Shown one piece after another: positions 50,946-59,596 of a stretch of 64,000 nt of DNA. Every line of letters begins with the position of its first letter. The stretch's first letter is position 1. The stretch is from Actinospineispora acaciae DSM 45401. GTDB taxonomy: Bacteria > Actinomycetota > Actinomycetes > Mycobacteriales > Pseudonocardiaceae. Below the pieces are notes generated by a model that was given only the letters and a program-made list of their open reading frames with translations, was not told where the DNA came from and ran no database searches. A program made the translations under genes and the position numbers. The stretch covers positions 1 through 64,000 of the forward strand of contig NZ_JIAI01000004.1 of assembly GCF_000620785.1 (NCBI RefSeq), written 5' to 3'.

Positions 50946-51742
50946 CGCGCCACCTCTCCCCACAGGTCGGGCGTGGCCTCGAACAGCAGCCGGGTGTAGG
51001 GATGCCGAGGCCGGTGGTAGAGGTCGTCGACGGTGCCCGCCTCCGCGATCTCGCCGGCGTACAGCACGGCGGCCCGCGCGCAGGTCTGGGCGACGACGGC
51101 GAGGTCGTGGGTCACGAGCACCACCGCCAGGCCCAGCTCGTCGGCCAGCCGCCCGAGCAGCTCCAGGATCTGGGCCTGCATCATCACGTCCAGGGCCGTC
51201 GTCGGCTCGTCGGCCAGCAGCACCGACGGGTCGCACGCCAGCGCGAGCGCGATCGAGGTCCGCTGGCGCATGCCGCCGGACAGCTCGTGCGGGTACGCGC
51301 GCGCCCGCGCCGGCGGGATGCCGACCAGTTCGAGCAGCTCGGCGGCCCGCAGGCGGGCGCGCCTGCCCCGGGCCACGCCGTGCAGCTCCATCGGCTCGAC
51401 CAGCTGGTCGCCGATCCGGCGCACCGGGTTCAGGGCGTTCATCGCCCCCTGGAAGACCATCGCGACGCGGCGCCAGCGGATCGGGCGCAGGCCCTCCTCG
51501 CCGCCGGCGAGCACGTCCCGGCCGTCCAGCAGCACCCGCCCCGCCACGCTGGCCGACGCCGGGAGCAGCCCCATCACGGCCATGATCGCGGTCGTCTTGC
51601 CGCTCCCCGACTCCCCGACCAGCCCCATCCGCTCGCCGCGGTCGAGGGCGAACGAGACGCCGCGCACCGCGTGCACCTCGCCGCCGTCCGGCAGCTCGAA
51701 CCAGACGTGCAGGTCCCGCACCTCAAGCAGCGGCATCGTCAT
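50942..51742 (-). CDS. Opp/Dpp ABC transporter ATP-binding protein (OppD-like)
   Basis: A 266-residue ATPase with Walker A GESGSGKTTAIMAVMGLL, signature ELSGGMRQRTSIALAL, Walker B VLLADEPTTALD and HPYTRLLFEATPDLW. It lacks the C-terminal Cys-rich extension of full OppD (about 330 residues) but ends naturally. It overlaps the permease gene by 20 bp. Confidence 0.92.
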   Translation of the reverse strand: MTMPLLEVRDLHVWFELPDGGEVHAVRGVSFALDRGERMGLVGESGSGKTTAIMAVMGLLPASASVAGRVLLDGRDVLAGGEEGLRPIRWRRVAMVFQGAMNALNPVRRIGDQLVEPMELHGVARGRRARLRAAELLELVGIPPARARAYPHELSGGMRQRTSIALALACDPSVLLADEPTTALDVMMQAQILELLGRLADELGLAVVLVTHDLAVVAQTCARAAVLYAGEIAEAGTVDDLYHRPRHPYTRLLFEATPDLWGEVAR

Positions 51743-52607
51743 CGACCTCTCGCGGGACCGGCGGGCGAACGCGGAAGCGCCGCCCGGACAGGTGTCCGAC
51801 CCGCAGCCGGGGGTTCAGCGAGTCCTCGATCGACTGGCCGACCATCGTGCAGGCCAGCACCACGGCCGCCACGCACACGCCGGGCGGGACCACCGCCCAC
51901 CAGGCATCGTTGAGCACCGCCGCGCCCCGGAACGAGTTCTGGATCAGCCGCCCCCACGAGACCAGCGTCGGGTCGCCGAGGCCTAGGAACGCGATGAAGG
52001 TCTCCGCGAAGATCGCGCTCGACACCAGCAGCACGGTGTTGGCGATCAGCAGCGGGGCCACCTGGGGCAGCACGTGCCGGGTGATCACGCGCGGGTGGCC
52101 GGCGCCCAGCGCCCGGGAGCGGGTCACGTACGGCCGGGCGCGCAGCGTCTTGACCTGCGCGCGGATCACCCGGGCGGTGTACGTCCAGTAGACCGCGCCG
52201 ATGATCAGGACGACGTTGGTCAGCGTCCGCCCGAACAGCGCCGCGACCACGATCATGGTCGGCACCGTCGGGAGCACGATCACGTAGTCGGTGATCCGCA
52301 TCAGCACGCCGTCCGTGCGCCCGCCGAAGTAGCCGGCGACCAGCCCGACCAGGCCGCCGACCGCCGCCGCCACCGCGGCCGCCGCGAAGCCGATGACCAG
52401 CGACACGCGGGTGCCGTCGAGGAGCAGCGACAGCATGTCCACGCCGCCGTCGTCGGTCCCGAGCGGGTGGGCCGGGCTCGGCGGCTCGTACACCGCGCCC
52501 GACCTGGCGGTGGTGCTGTAGGGGGCCAGCAGCGGGCCGAGCACGCCGGCCGCGACGAAGGCGACGACGATCACCAGCCCGACCCGCGGTTGGCGCCCGG
52601 CGCTCAT
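51723..52607 (-). CDS. Opp/Dpp ABC transporter permease (OppC-like)
   Basis: A 294-residue permease with an N-terminal helix, the HPLGTDDGGVDMLSLLLDGTRVSLVIG signature of DppC/OppC, and about six helices. The EAA loop is GAGHPRVITRHVLPQVAPLLIANT. It overlaps OppB by 4 bp and OppD by 20 bp. Confidence 0.92.
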   Translation of the reverse strand: MSAGRQPRVGLVIVVAFVAAGVLGPLLAPYSTTARSGAVYEPPSPAHPLGTDDGGVDMLSLLLDGTRVSLVIGFAAAAVAAAVGGLVGLVAGYFGGRTDGVLMRITDYVIVLPTVPTMIVVAALFGRTLTNVVLIIGAVYWTYTARVIRAQVKTLRARPYVTRSRALGAGHPRVITRHVLPQVAPLLIANTVLLVSSAIFAETFIAFLGLGDPTLVSWGRLIQNSFRGAAVLNDAWWAVVPPGVCVAAVVLACTMVGQSIEDSLNPRLRVGHLSGRRFRVRPPVPREVDDDAAA

Positions 52608-53578
52608 GCGATCACCCGAGGGTCGAGCGCGGCGTAGAGGAGGTCGGCGGCCAGGTTGCTGAGGATCACCGTGACCGTCACGACCAGGAAGATGCCCTGG
52701 AGCACCGGCCAGTCCCGCTGGTCGATCGCGTGCACGGCGCGCAGCCCGACGCCGGGATACGAGAACACGTACTCGATCGTGATCGCGCCGCCGGCGATGA
52801 ACCCGATCGACATGGCGACCGCCGTGACCTGCGGCAACATCGCGTTACGGAATGCGTGCCGCCAGACGATCCGCCGGTCCCGCATGCCCATGGCCCTGGC
52901 CGTGAGGACGTAGTCCTCTCCCAGGGTCTCCAGCATGGACGACCTGCTGATCATCGTGAACTCGCCGAAGATCACCAGCGCCAGCGTCGACACCGGCAGG
53001 ATCATGTGGCGGAGGCGGTCGCCCACCACCTCCCACGTCGACGCGTCGGCGAGCACGCCGAGCATCGGGTCCACCGCGCCCGCCGCCGGCACGCCGAGCC
53101 AGCCGGCCACGAACAGCACCATCAGCAGCCCCAGCCACTGCGGGGGAAGCGCGTGGCACACCAGCGCGGTCCAGGTGGTGCCCCGGTCCACCGCGGTGCC
53201 GCGCCGCCAGGCCGCGAGGACACCGGTGCCGACGCCCAGCGCGACGGCCACGACCAGGCTCAGCGCCATCACCGGCACGGAGTTGAGCAGCGGCGGCCCG
53301 ATCTCCTCCAGCACCGGGCGCCGCGAGTCCAGCGAGAGCCCGAGGTCGCCGTGGGCCAACCCGCTCAGGTAGATCCAGTACTGCTCCGGCAGCGGCCGGT
53401 CCAGGCCCAGGGCGTGGCGCTGGGACGCCCGGAACTCGGCGGAGCACTGGCCGCACTGCAGGGCGGTGACCGCATCGCCGGGGACGGCGCGGAAGAGCAC
53501 GAAGTTGAGCGAGATCGCCATGACGATCGTGACCATCGCGAACGCCACCCGCCTGACGACGACGTCCGCGCGCCTCAT
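52604..53578 (-). CDS. Opp/Dpp ABC transporter permease (OppB-like)
   Basis: A 324-residue permease: NFVLFRAVPGDAVTALQCG, LGLDRPLPEQYWIYLSGLAHGDLGLSL, and EAA loop GMRDRRIVWRHAFRNAMLPQVTAV, ending PGVGLRAVHAIDQRDWPVLQGIFLV. ATG 53578 overlaps the amidohydrolase stop by 4 bp; the frame is open upstream only as a shadow. Confidence 0.92.
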   Translation of the reverse strand: MRRADVVVRRVAFAMVTIVMAISLNFVLFRAVPGDAVTALQCGQCSAEFRASQRHALGLDRPLPEQYWIYLSGLAHGDLGLSLDSRRPVLEEIGPPLLNSVPVMALSLVVAVALGVGTGVLAAWRRGTAVDRGTTWTALVCHALPPQWLGLLMVLFVAGWLGVPAAGAVDPMLGVLADASTWEVVGDRLRHMILPVSTLALVIFGEFTMISRSSMLETLGEDYVLTARAMGMRDRRIVWRHAFRNAMLPQVTAVAMSIGFIAGGAITIEYVFSYPGVGLRAVHAIDQRDWPVLQGIFLVVTVTVILSNLAADLLYAALDPRVIA

Positions 53579-54504
53579 CGCTCGCCGCCTCGGGGTGCCA
53601 GGAGCAGCCGCTCGGCGGTGCCGTGCTCGATCGCCGAGCGTGCCTCGGCGCTCACGCCGAGCCGATCCATGATCCCGATCGTCTGCTCGATGTAGTCCAG
53701 CCCGCCGCCGGGGCCGAACGGCGTGTCGCTGCCGAACAGGACCCGTTCGGCGCCGAAGAAGTCGAGGGCGCACCGCGCGGCGGCGGCCGATCCGGACACC
53801 GCGGTGTCGGCGTAGGCGCGTCGCAGGTCGGCGCGGACGGCCTCGGACAGCCGTCCTTCGAAGAACGGCACCATCGCGCCGCCGTGGTGGGCGATCACCA
53901 CCGCGTCCGGAACCCGCCGGAACAGGCCGGCGTGCGCCAGCCGGGCCAGCGCGACAGTGGTCGCGTACGGCCAGCCGAAGGTTCGCCACAGCCCGTGCTC
54001 GGACTCCGCCTCGCCGGGGTAGTCGGGGATCGGCATCCGGGCCGGATGCAGCAGGCACGGCAGCCCGGCGGACAGCGCCGTCTCCAGCGTCGGCAGCACC
54101 GCCGGGTCGTCGAGCGGCCGGCCGTCCAGGTCGGTGTGGCACTGGAAGCCGACCAGCCCGAGGTCCGCGAAGCGCGCGATCTCCCGTTCGGTGGCGCGCG
54201 GGTCGCACAGCGGAAGCTGCCCGAACGCGCCGGGGAACCGCCGGGGATGGTCCGCGACCAGGCCGGCCAGCTCCTCGTTCAGCTCGGCGCACAGGTAGGG
54301 CAGGCGCGCGGCGTCGACGAGCGTCTCGGGCGGTGGGACGGCGACCGAGGCCACCTGCCGGTACCCGGGGAACCGGTCGATCATCTCCAGGCGGGCACCG
54401 ACGTCGGTGAGCGCCCTGACGTCCTCCCGGTACGGGCTGTCCGTGGCCGCCACTCGCGCGGCGTACCGGGGCGGGTGAACGTGTGCGGCAACGTCGACGA
54501 TCAC
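53575..54504 (-). CDS. Amidohydrolase_2 (ACMSD-type) family hydrolase/decarboxylase
   Basis: A 309-residue TIM-barrel metalloenzyme of PF04909: VDVAAHVHPPR (metal His pair), FQCHTDLDGRPLDD, LPCLLHPARMP (His), VVIAHHGGAMVPF (His) and FGSDTPFG (Asp). The group includes ACMS decarboxylase and gamma-resorcylate decarboxylase, as well as hydrolases of lactone rings. The neighbouring ring-cleaving dioxygenase makes a role downstream of aromatic ring opening plausible. Confidence 0.85.
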   Translation of the reverse strand: MIVDVAAHVHPPRYAARVAATDSPYREDVRALTDVGARLEMIDRFPGYRQVASVAVPPPETLVDAARLPYLCAELNEELAGLVADHPRRFPGAFGQLPLCDPRATEREIARFADLGLVGFQCHTDLDGRPLDDPAVLPTLETALSAGLPCLLHPARMPIPDYPGEAESEHGLWRTFGWPYATTVALARLAHAGLFRRVPDAVVIAHHGGAMVPFFEGRLSEAVRADLRRAYADTAVSGSAAAARCALDFFGAERVLFGSDTPFGPGGGLDYIEQTIGIMDRLGVSAEARSAIEHGTAERLLLAPRGGER

Positions 54505-54535
54505 GTTTCCTCCGCTTGCTGGTGAGCGGGTTGAT

Positions 54536-55171
54536 CTAGGGTCGGGTCATCGAGTCGAGCAGTTCCGCCGCGGCCGCGATCCCGGTGTCGTCGATCTCGT
54601 GCGCGCCGCCGGGCCGAACCTCCAGCCGGACCCGCGCGCCCATCCCGGCCAGCGCCGAGGCGGTCTCCCGCACCCGGGCCAGCGGGACGTGGTCGTCGTT
54701 GTCACCGCAGGCCAGGAGCACGGGCGTGCCGTCCAGCCGGCCGGTGTGGTCGGGCGGTCCGATGAGCCCGCCGATCAGGCCGATCACGGCCCCGTAGCGG
54801 GCCGGGCGCCGAGCCAGGTACTCCAGCGCGAGGCAGGCACCCTGGGAGAACCCCACCAGGGCGGTCCGGCTTCGGGGCAGGCCGGCCCGGTCCACGCGTT
54901 CCACGACGTCGTCGACGGCCGCCAGCGCCGAGTCCAGCCACGGCTGGTTGCGCTCCAGGGGGTCCAGGAAGCTGTGCGGGTACCAGCTCCCGCCGGCGGC
55001 CGAGGGCGCCAGGAACCAGCGCGAGCGGCCGCCGAGGCGCGGCGCCAGCTCGGCGATGCGCTCCGGGCTGTCGTGGCGCCCGTGCAGGAGGATGACCGCG
55101 GCCGAGGCGCCCACCTCGCTCCCGAGCTCCAGCACGCGACCACTGCGGTGTGGCCCGTTTCCGGTGCCCAT
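54536..55171 (-). CDS. Phospholipase/carboxylesterase-type alpha/beta hydrolase (MhqD-like)
   Basis: A 211-residue esterase with VILLHGRHDSPERI (oxyanion), nucleophile GFSQGACLALEY (Ser), CGDNDDHVPLARV (Asp) and GGAHEID (His). In Bacillus the same pairing of a carboxylesterase (MhqD) and a VOC dioxygenase (MhqO) detoxifies quinones. It lies 2 bp after the dioxygenase gene and 31 bp before the amidohydrolase. Confidence 0.86.
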   Translation of the reverse strand: MGTGNGPHRSGRVLELGSEVGASAAVILLHGRHDSPERIAELAPRLGGRSRWFLAPSAAGGSWYPHSFLDPLERNQPWLDSALAAVDDVVERVDRAGLPRSRTALVGFSQGACLALEYLARRPARYGAVIGLIGGLIGPPDHTGRLDGTPVLLACGDNDDHVPLARVRETASALAGMGARVRLEVRPGGAHEIDDTGIAAAAELLDSMTRP

Positions 55172-55173
55172 CC

Positions 55174-56124
55174 TCAGGCGTTGGGGTCGTGGATGGGCGG
55201 CAGCGTCCGCTCCAGCCGGCCCCGCCACGGCTCCAGGAAGACCGGGAGCTTGAACGACTGGCCGAGGAACTCCTCGGGCTCGTCCCGGGTGAAGCCCGGC
55301 ACGTCGGTGGCGACCTCGCAGCGGACGCCGCCGGGCTCGCTGAAGTAGAGCGAGTGGAAGTAGGCGCGGTCGACGATCGGCGTCGCCTCGATCCGGTGCC
55401 GGCGCAGGTCCGCCGCGTGCGCGTAGAGCGTGTCGCGGTCGGGCGCGCGGAAGGCGATGTGGTGCACGGCCCCGACACCGATCCGGCCGCCTCGGTCGTC
55501 ATCGTCGTCGTCGGTGCGCAGCAGGTCGATCCGGTCGGCCAGGCACCCGTCACCGGTCTCGAACCGCGTGCGGTCGCCCTCCTCGCCGACCCGGCGGTAG
55601 CCCAGCGCCTCGACCAGGAACCGGGCCGTGGCGGCGGTGTCGCGGTGAGCGATCGTGACACCCGAGAAGCCCCGCAGGTGCTCCTGCGCCGGCACCGGGG
55701 AGTTGGCCCACGGGTGCACCTGCGCCACGGACGCCCGGCCGACGATCTCGACGGACATGTCGTCCGGGTCCTTGAACGCCACCACCTCCTCGCCGAACCG
55801 GACCAGGCGCTCCACCTTGGTCCCGGCCCGCTCCAGCCGGTCGGTCCAGTAGCCCAGCGCGGCGGCCGGCGCGGCGAACGACGTGCCCACGACCAGCCCG
55901 GCGCCCTCCCGGCCACGCCGCTCCTCGGGCCAGGGGAAGAACGTCATCGCCGTGCCCGGCGCGGCCAGGCCGTCGCCGTAGTACGTGTGGTAGGTCTCCG
56001 GGTCGTCGAAGTTGACAGTCTTCTTCGCGAACCGAAGCCCCAGCAGCCCGCAGTAGAAGTCGATGTTGCGCTGTGCGTCGCCGCAGATAGCGGTCACGTG
56101 GTGCAGCCCGACGGTCTCCGTCAT
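55174..56124 (-). CDS. Ring-cleaving dioxygenase (VOC family, MhqO/MhqA-like)
   Basis: A 316-residue VOC protein with two repeated domains. ETVGLHHVTAICGDAQRNIDFYCGLLGLRFAKKTVNFDDPETYHTYYGD opens the first, VHHIAFRAPDRDTLYAHA the second, and GGVRCEVATDVPGFTRDEP supplies the last ligand (Glu). These give a His/His/Glu iron site for opening a hydroquinone- or catechol-type ring. It is the first gene of the nine-gene operon; the promoter faces the XRE-GntR regulator. Confidence 0.9.
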   Translation of the reverse strand: MTETVGLHHVTAICGDAQRNIDFYCGLLGLRFAKKTVNFDDPETYHTYYGDGLAAPGTAMTFFPWPEERRGREGAGLVVGTSFAAPAAALGYWTDRLERAGTKVERLVRFGEEVVAFKDPDDMSVEIVGRASVAQVHPWANSPVPAQEHLRGFSGVTIAHRDTAATARFLVEALGYRRVGEEGDRTRFETGDGCLADRIDLLRTDDDDDDRGGRIGVGAVHHIAFRAPDRDTLYAHAADLRRHRIEATPIVDRAYFHSLYFSEPGGVRCEVATDVPGFTRDEPEEFLGQSFKLPVFLEPWRGRLERTLPPIHDPNA

Positions 56125-56143
56125 GGACGCCTCCGGTGGTCCT

Positions 56144-56185
56144 GTTGACGTCCTGAACGTATCCACTCGTGTATACGTTGTCAAC
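56144..56185. promoter_or_regulatory. Dyad array in the divergent promoter of the catabolic operon
   Basis: AACGTAT (56156-56162) and ATACGTT (56173-56179) form a perfect 7-bp dyad. It is flanked by GTTGAC (56144-56149) and GTCAAC (56180-56185), which are also mutually complementary. It lies 20 bp upstream of the dioxygenase start and 66 bp upstream of the regulator start. Confidence 0.6.
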
Positions 56186-56250
56186 AGACCGGCGAACCAC
56201 GGCAAGATCCAGTCGCGCGGGTACGATGACGGCAAATCGAGGAGCCGCGG

Positions 56251-57084
56251 ATGCCAGAGCAGCCCACCGCCGCGCTCAGCGCCGCGGTGCGTGAGCGCCG
56301 GGTCGACCTCGGTCGGACGCTGGCCGAGGTCGGGGCCGACGCCGGGGTGTCCGTCTCCTACCTCAGCCTGATCGAGCGCGGGCTGCGGCGCGCCCCCGCG
56401 GCCGTCGCCGGTCGCCTCGAGCTGGCGCTGGAGATGGATCCGGGCAGCCTGGCCGCGCTGGACGACGACGGCTCCGGCCACGCCGTGGAGCGGACGTACC
56501 GGTTGATCCGGCGCGCCATCCTGGACGGCGACCTGCGGCCCAACGAACGGATCCTCCAGGCCGAGCTGGCCGAACGGTTCGGCGTGAGCCGCACGCCGGT
56601 GCGCGAGTCCCTCCAGCGCCTGGAGGCGGAAGGCCTGGTCGACAGCAGCGTCGGGCGCGGCTGGAAGGTGCATGAGCACACGGCTCGCGAGGTGCGCGAC
56701 ATCTACGAGCTGCGCGCCGCGCTGGAGGGCTACGCCGCCCGCCTCGCCGCCGAGCGCGCCACCCGCGCCCAGTGCGATCGCATCCTCGAACTGGCGGGCG
56801 CCCGCGAGGGCGTGTCGTACGTCGAGGAGAACGAGGAGTTCCACGCCGCGGTCGCCCACGCCTCGGGCAACCAGATGCTGATCACCGCGATCGACCAGAA
56901 CATCCAGCACCACTTCAACCGCCGGCTGGCCGGCCTCTACACGGCCCGCGACCGCACCCTCGCCCGCCGTGAGCACCACGCCATCGCGACGGCGATCGGG
57001 CGCTCGCATCCCGCGCGCGCCGAAGCGGTGAGCCGACGGCACGTGGCGCGCTCGCTCGAGCTGGTCCTGCGCGTTCAGTCCTGA
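56251..57084 (+). CDS. XRE-GntR fusion regulator (HTH + winged HTH + FCD)
   Basis: A 277-residue regulator with two DNA-binding domains. An XRE-type HTH (about 8-62) reads RRVDLGRTLAEVGADAGVSVSYLSLIERGLRRAP. It is followed by a GntR winged HTH (about 75-145: IRRAILDGDLRPNERILQAELAERFGVSRTPVRESLQRLEAEGLV) and an FCD ligand domain (about 150-270: ELRAALEGYAARLAAERA, ENEEFHAAVAHASGNQML). GAGGAG precedes the ATG. It is divergent from the nine-gene operon and its stop is 8 bp from the LivF stop, so it may control both operons. The fusion is visible in one uninterrupted frame. Confidence 0.9.
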   Translation: MPEQPTAALSAAVRERRVDLGRTLAEVGADAGVSVSYLSLIERGLRRAPAAVAGRLELALEMDPGSLAALDDDGSGHAVERTYRLIRRAILDGDLRPNERILQAELAERFGVSRTPVRESLQRLEAEGLVDSSVGRGWKVHEHTAREVRDIYELRAALEGYAARLAAERATRAQCDRILELAGAREGVSYVEENEEFHAAVAHASGNQMLITAIDQNIQHHFNRRLAGLYTARDRTLARREHHAIATAIGRSHPARAEAVSRRHVARSLELVLRVQS

Positions 57085-57092
57085 CCCGCTCG

Positions 57093-57836
57093 TTACCCGG
57101 CGCCGCTGTGCGCGGAGGAGCCGCCGAAGTAGAGGTCCGCGATCTCGGGGTTGTTCAGGACCTGCTCGGCGGGGCCGGTCAACCTGACCTGGCCGCCCTC
57201 CATGACGATGCCGTGGGTGGCCAGGCGCAGGCCGAACCGCACGTTCTGCTCGATCAACAGCACGGTTCGGCCGGCCTCGCTCATCCGGCGCACGCTCTCG
57301 TAGGCGCCCTGAAGGGCCTTCGGGTCGAGCCCGACGGACGGCTCGTCCAGCAGCACCATCCTTGGCTCCAGCATGAGGGCGCGGGCGAACTCCACCATCC
57401 GCCGCTGCCCGCCGGAGAGGTTGCCCGACCTGTCCTCTGCGCGCTCGGCGACGATGGGGAAGATCTCCTGGACCCGGGCGTAGTTCGTCCGGACCCGGGC
57501 CCGGTCGCGGCGCAGCGGGTACGCGCCCATCAGGACGTTCTCCCGCACCGTCATGTCCGGGAACAGGCCCTGCGACTGCGGGACCTGGACGACGCCGGCC
57601 TGGATGATCTTCGCGGGCGGCCTGCCCCCGATCGGCTCGCCGGCGAACAGCACCTGCCCCGCCCTCGGCGCGAGCAGCCCGCTGACCAGCCGCATCACCG
57701 TGGACTTGCCGGCACCGTTGGGCCCCACGATGCAGGCGATCGAGCCTTCCTCGACGGCGAGGTCCACGCCCCGCAGGACGTCGCCGCCGCCCCGGTATCC
57801 GGCGACGACGCCGCGCAGCTCCAGCAGTGGTGTCAT
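57093..57836 (-). CDS. Branched-chain-type ABC transporter ATP-binding protein (LivF-like)
   Basis: A 247-residue ATPase: GPNGAGKSTVMRLVSGLL, NLSGGQRRMVEFARAL, MVLLDEPSVGLDP, VLLIEQN and the LivF-type ending NNPEIADLYFGG. ATG 57836 overlaps the LivM-LivG stop by 4 bp. It is the last gene of the second operon. Confidence 0.92.
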   Translation of the reverse strand: MTPLLELRGVVAGYRGGGDVLRGVDLAVEEGSIACIVGPNGAGKSTVMRLVSGLLAPRAGQVLFAGEPIGGRPPAKIIQAGVVQVPQSQGLFPDMTVRENVLMGAYPLRRDRARVRTNYARVQEIFPIVAERAEDRSGNLSGGQRRMVEFARALMLEPRMVLLDEPSVGLDPKALQGAYESVRRMSEAGRTVLLIEQNVRFGLRLATHGIVMEGGQVRLTGPAEQVLNNPEIADLYFGGSSAHSGAG

Positions 57837-59596
57837 GGCCGAGGGTGCCCCTGTCCCGTGAGCTCGTCACCGAGGTAGGCGTCCCGGACGAGCGGGTCGC
57901 GTTGGATCTCGGCGGGGGTACCAGACGCGAGGCACGAGCCTCGGGCCAGCACCAGCACGCGGTCGCTCAGCTCCAGGATGAACGGCATGTTGTGCTCCAC
58001 GATGAGGAAGGTGATGCCCCGCTGGTTGAGGGCCAGGATCAGCCCGGCTATCCGCTCGACCAGGCGCGGGTTGATGCCGCCGGCGGGCTCGTCGAGGAGG
58101 ACCAGCGTGGGGTCGAGCATCAGGACCTGCGCCAGCTCGACCAGCTTGCGCTGCCCGTAGGACAGCGAGCCGCAGGGTTGGTCGCGGAATCCGTGCAGGC
58201 CGACGAAGTCGAGCAGCTCCTCGGCGCGGTCGGCGCTCGTGACCGCGTGCGGCGAGTACGGCGCCACCACGTTCTCCAGGACCGTCAGGCGGGCGAACGA
58301 CCGGGTGAGCTGGAACGTGCGGCCGAGGCCTCGGTGCGCGCGGGTCCACGGCGGAAGGCCGTCGATGCACTCTCCGGACAGCCACACGTGCCCGGCGTCG
58401 GCGCGCATCGTGCCGCCGATCAGGTTGAACGTGGTGGTCTTGCCGGAGCCGTTGGGGCCGATCAGCCCGGTGATCGAACCGTGCGGGACCTCGAACGAGC
58501 AGCCGTCCACCGCGCGCAGGCCGCCGAACGACCTGCGCAGCCCCTCGACGCGCAGCAGCGGCTCGCGAGCGTCGGGCTCGGCCCTCCGAGCGCGCACCAC
58601 CAGCGCGCCGCCGCCCGGCTCGACGTCCGCCAGCCGCCGCCCGACCGCCGAGGCGGTGCCACGCGCCCGCCGCGCCCGCAGCCAGGCGCGCGCGCTGGGC
58701 AGCAGGCCGGTCGGCAGGAACAGCACGACGACGACCATGAGCCCGCCGACGATGAACAGCCGGGCGTTCCCGCCGCCGAACGTCTGGTTGCCGTAGTAGT
58801 CGATCAGCTCCAGCAGGAACGCCCCGAGCACCGGGCCGTACCGGGTGCCGGCCCCGCCGAGCAGCACCGCGAGCAACAGCTGGCCGCTCAGGACCAGGCT
58901 GAACGTGTCCACCGGGTCGACGAAGCCGGCGTAGTAGGCGTAGATCCCGCCGTCCAGGCCGAGCAGCATGGCGCTGAGCACGAACCCGACGATCTTGTAC
59001 GCATGCGTGCCGATGCCGATCGTCGCGGCCTTGTCCTCGTCCTCGCGGATGGCCAGCAGGCCCATGCCCAGCCGCGTCCGCCGCAGCCGGGCGGACAGCA
59101 GCAGGGCGCCGGCGAGCAGCGCGAGCAGCGCATAGTGGAACGGCCAGTTCTGGAAGTCCCGGTCCCAGCCCAGCGTCGGGAGCGGCAACCCGGCCGGCCC
59201 GCCGGTGAGGTCCTGCCACTGGGTGGCGACGAACTGCACGAGCAGCAGGGCCACCATGGTCAGGACCACGAAGGCGTGCCCCCGGCCCCGCACCGCGACC
59301 GCGCCGACGAACAGGGCGTACCCCCCGGAGGCCAGCGCCGCGACCGGCAGCCAGAGGAACGGCGAGCCGCCGGCGTGCTCGGCGAGGACGGCCACGGTGT
59401 ACGCGCCGACACCGAACGGCACCGCCTCGCCGAAGGAGTAGTAGCCGGCGTAGCCGCCCATGATGTTGACGGCCACCGCGCCGGCCGCCAGCACCAGGGA
59501 CAGGATCACGATGTTCTGGTCCGCCTGGTTGGACACCACCAGCGGGAACACCGCGAGCAGCAGCCCGGCGGCGGCGACGGCCAGCCGGCGGGTCAC
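57833..59596 (-). CDS. Fused LivM-LivG permease-ATPase of branched-chain-type ABC importer
   Basis: A 587-residue fusion. Residues about 1-310 form a LivM-type permease (VAVNIMGGYAGYYSFGEAVPFGVGAYTVAVLAEH, LGMGLLAIREDEDKAATIGI, GGAGTRYGPVLGAFLLELI). Residues about 345-587 form a LivG-type ATPase (LIGPNGSGKTTTFNLIGG, RTFQLTRSFARLTVLENV, SLSYGQRKLVELAQVL, LLDEPAGGINP). A linker of about 35 residues joins them. GTG 59596 overlaps the LivH stop. LivM-LivG fusions are known but uncommon. Confidence 0.9.
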   Translation of the reverse strand: MTRRLAVAAAGLLLAVFPLVVSNQADQNIVILSLVLAAGAVAVNIMGGYAGYYSFGEAVPFGVGAYTVAVLAEHAGGSPFLWLPVAALASGGYALFVGAVAVRGRGHAFVVLTMVALLLVQFVATQWQDLTGGPAGLPLPTLGWDRDFQNWPFHYALLALLAGALLLSARLRRTRLGMGLLAIREDEDKAATIGIGTHAYKIVGFVLSAMLLGLDGGIYAYYAGFVDPVDTFSLVLSGQLLLAVLLGGAGTRYGPVLGAFLLELIDYYGNQTFGGGNARLFIVGGLMVVVVLFLPTGLLPSARAWLRARRARGTASAVGRRLADVEPGGGALVVRARRAEPDAREPLLRVEGLRRSFGGLRAVDGCSFEVPHGSITGLIGPNGSGKTTTFNLIGGTMRADAGHVWLSGECIDGLPPWTRAHRGLGRTFQLTRSFARLTVLENVVAPYSPHAVTSADRAEELLDFVGLHGFRDQPCGSLSYGQRKLVELAQVLMLDPTLVLLDEPAGGINPRLVERIAGLILALNQRGITFLIVEHNMPFILELSDRVLVLARGSCLASGTPAEIQRDPLVRDAYLGDELTGQGHPRP

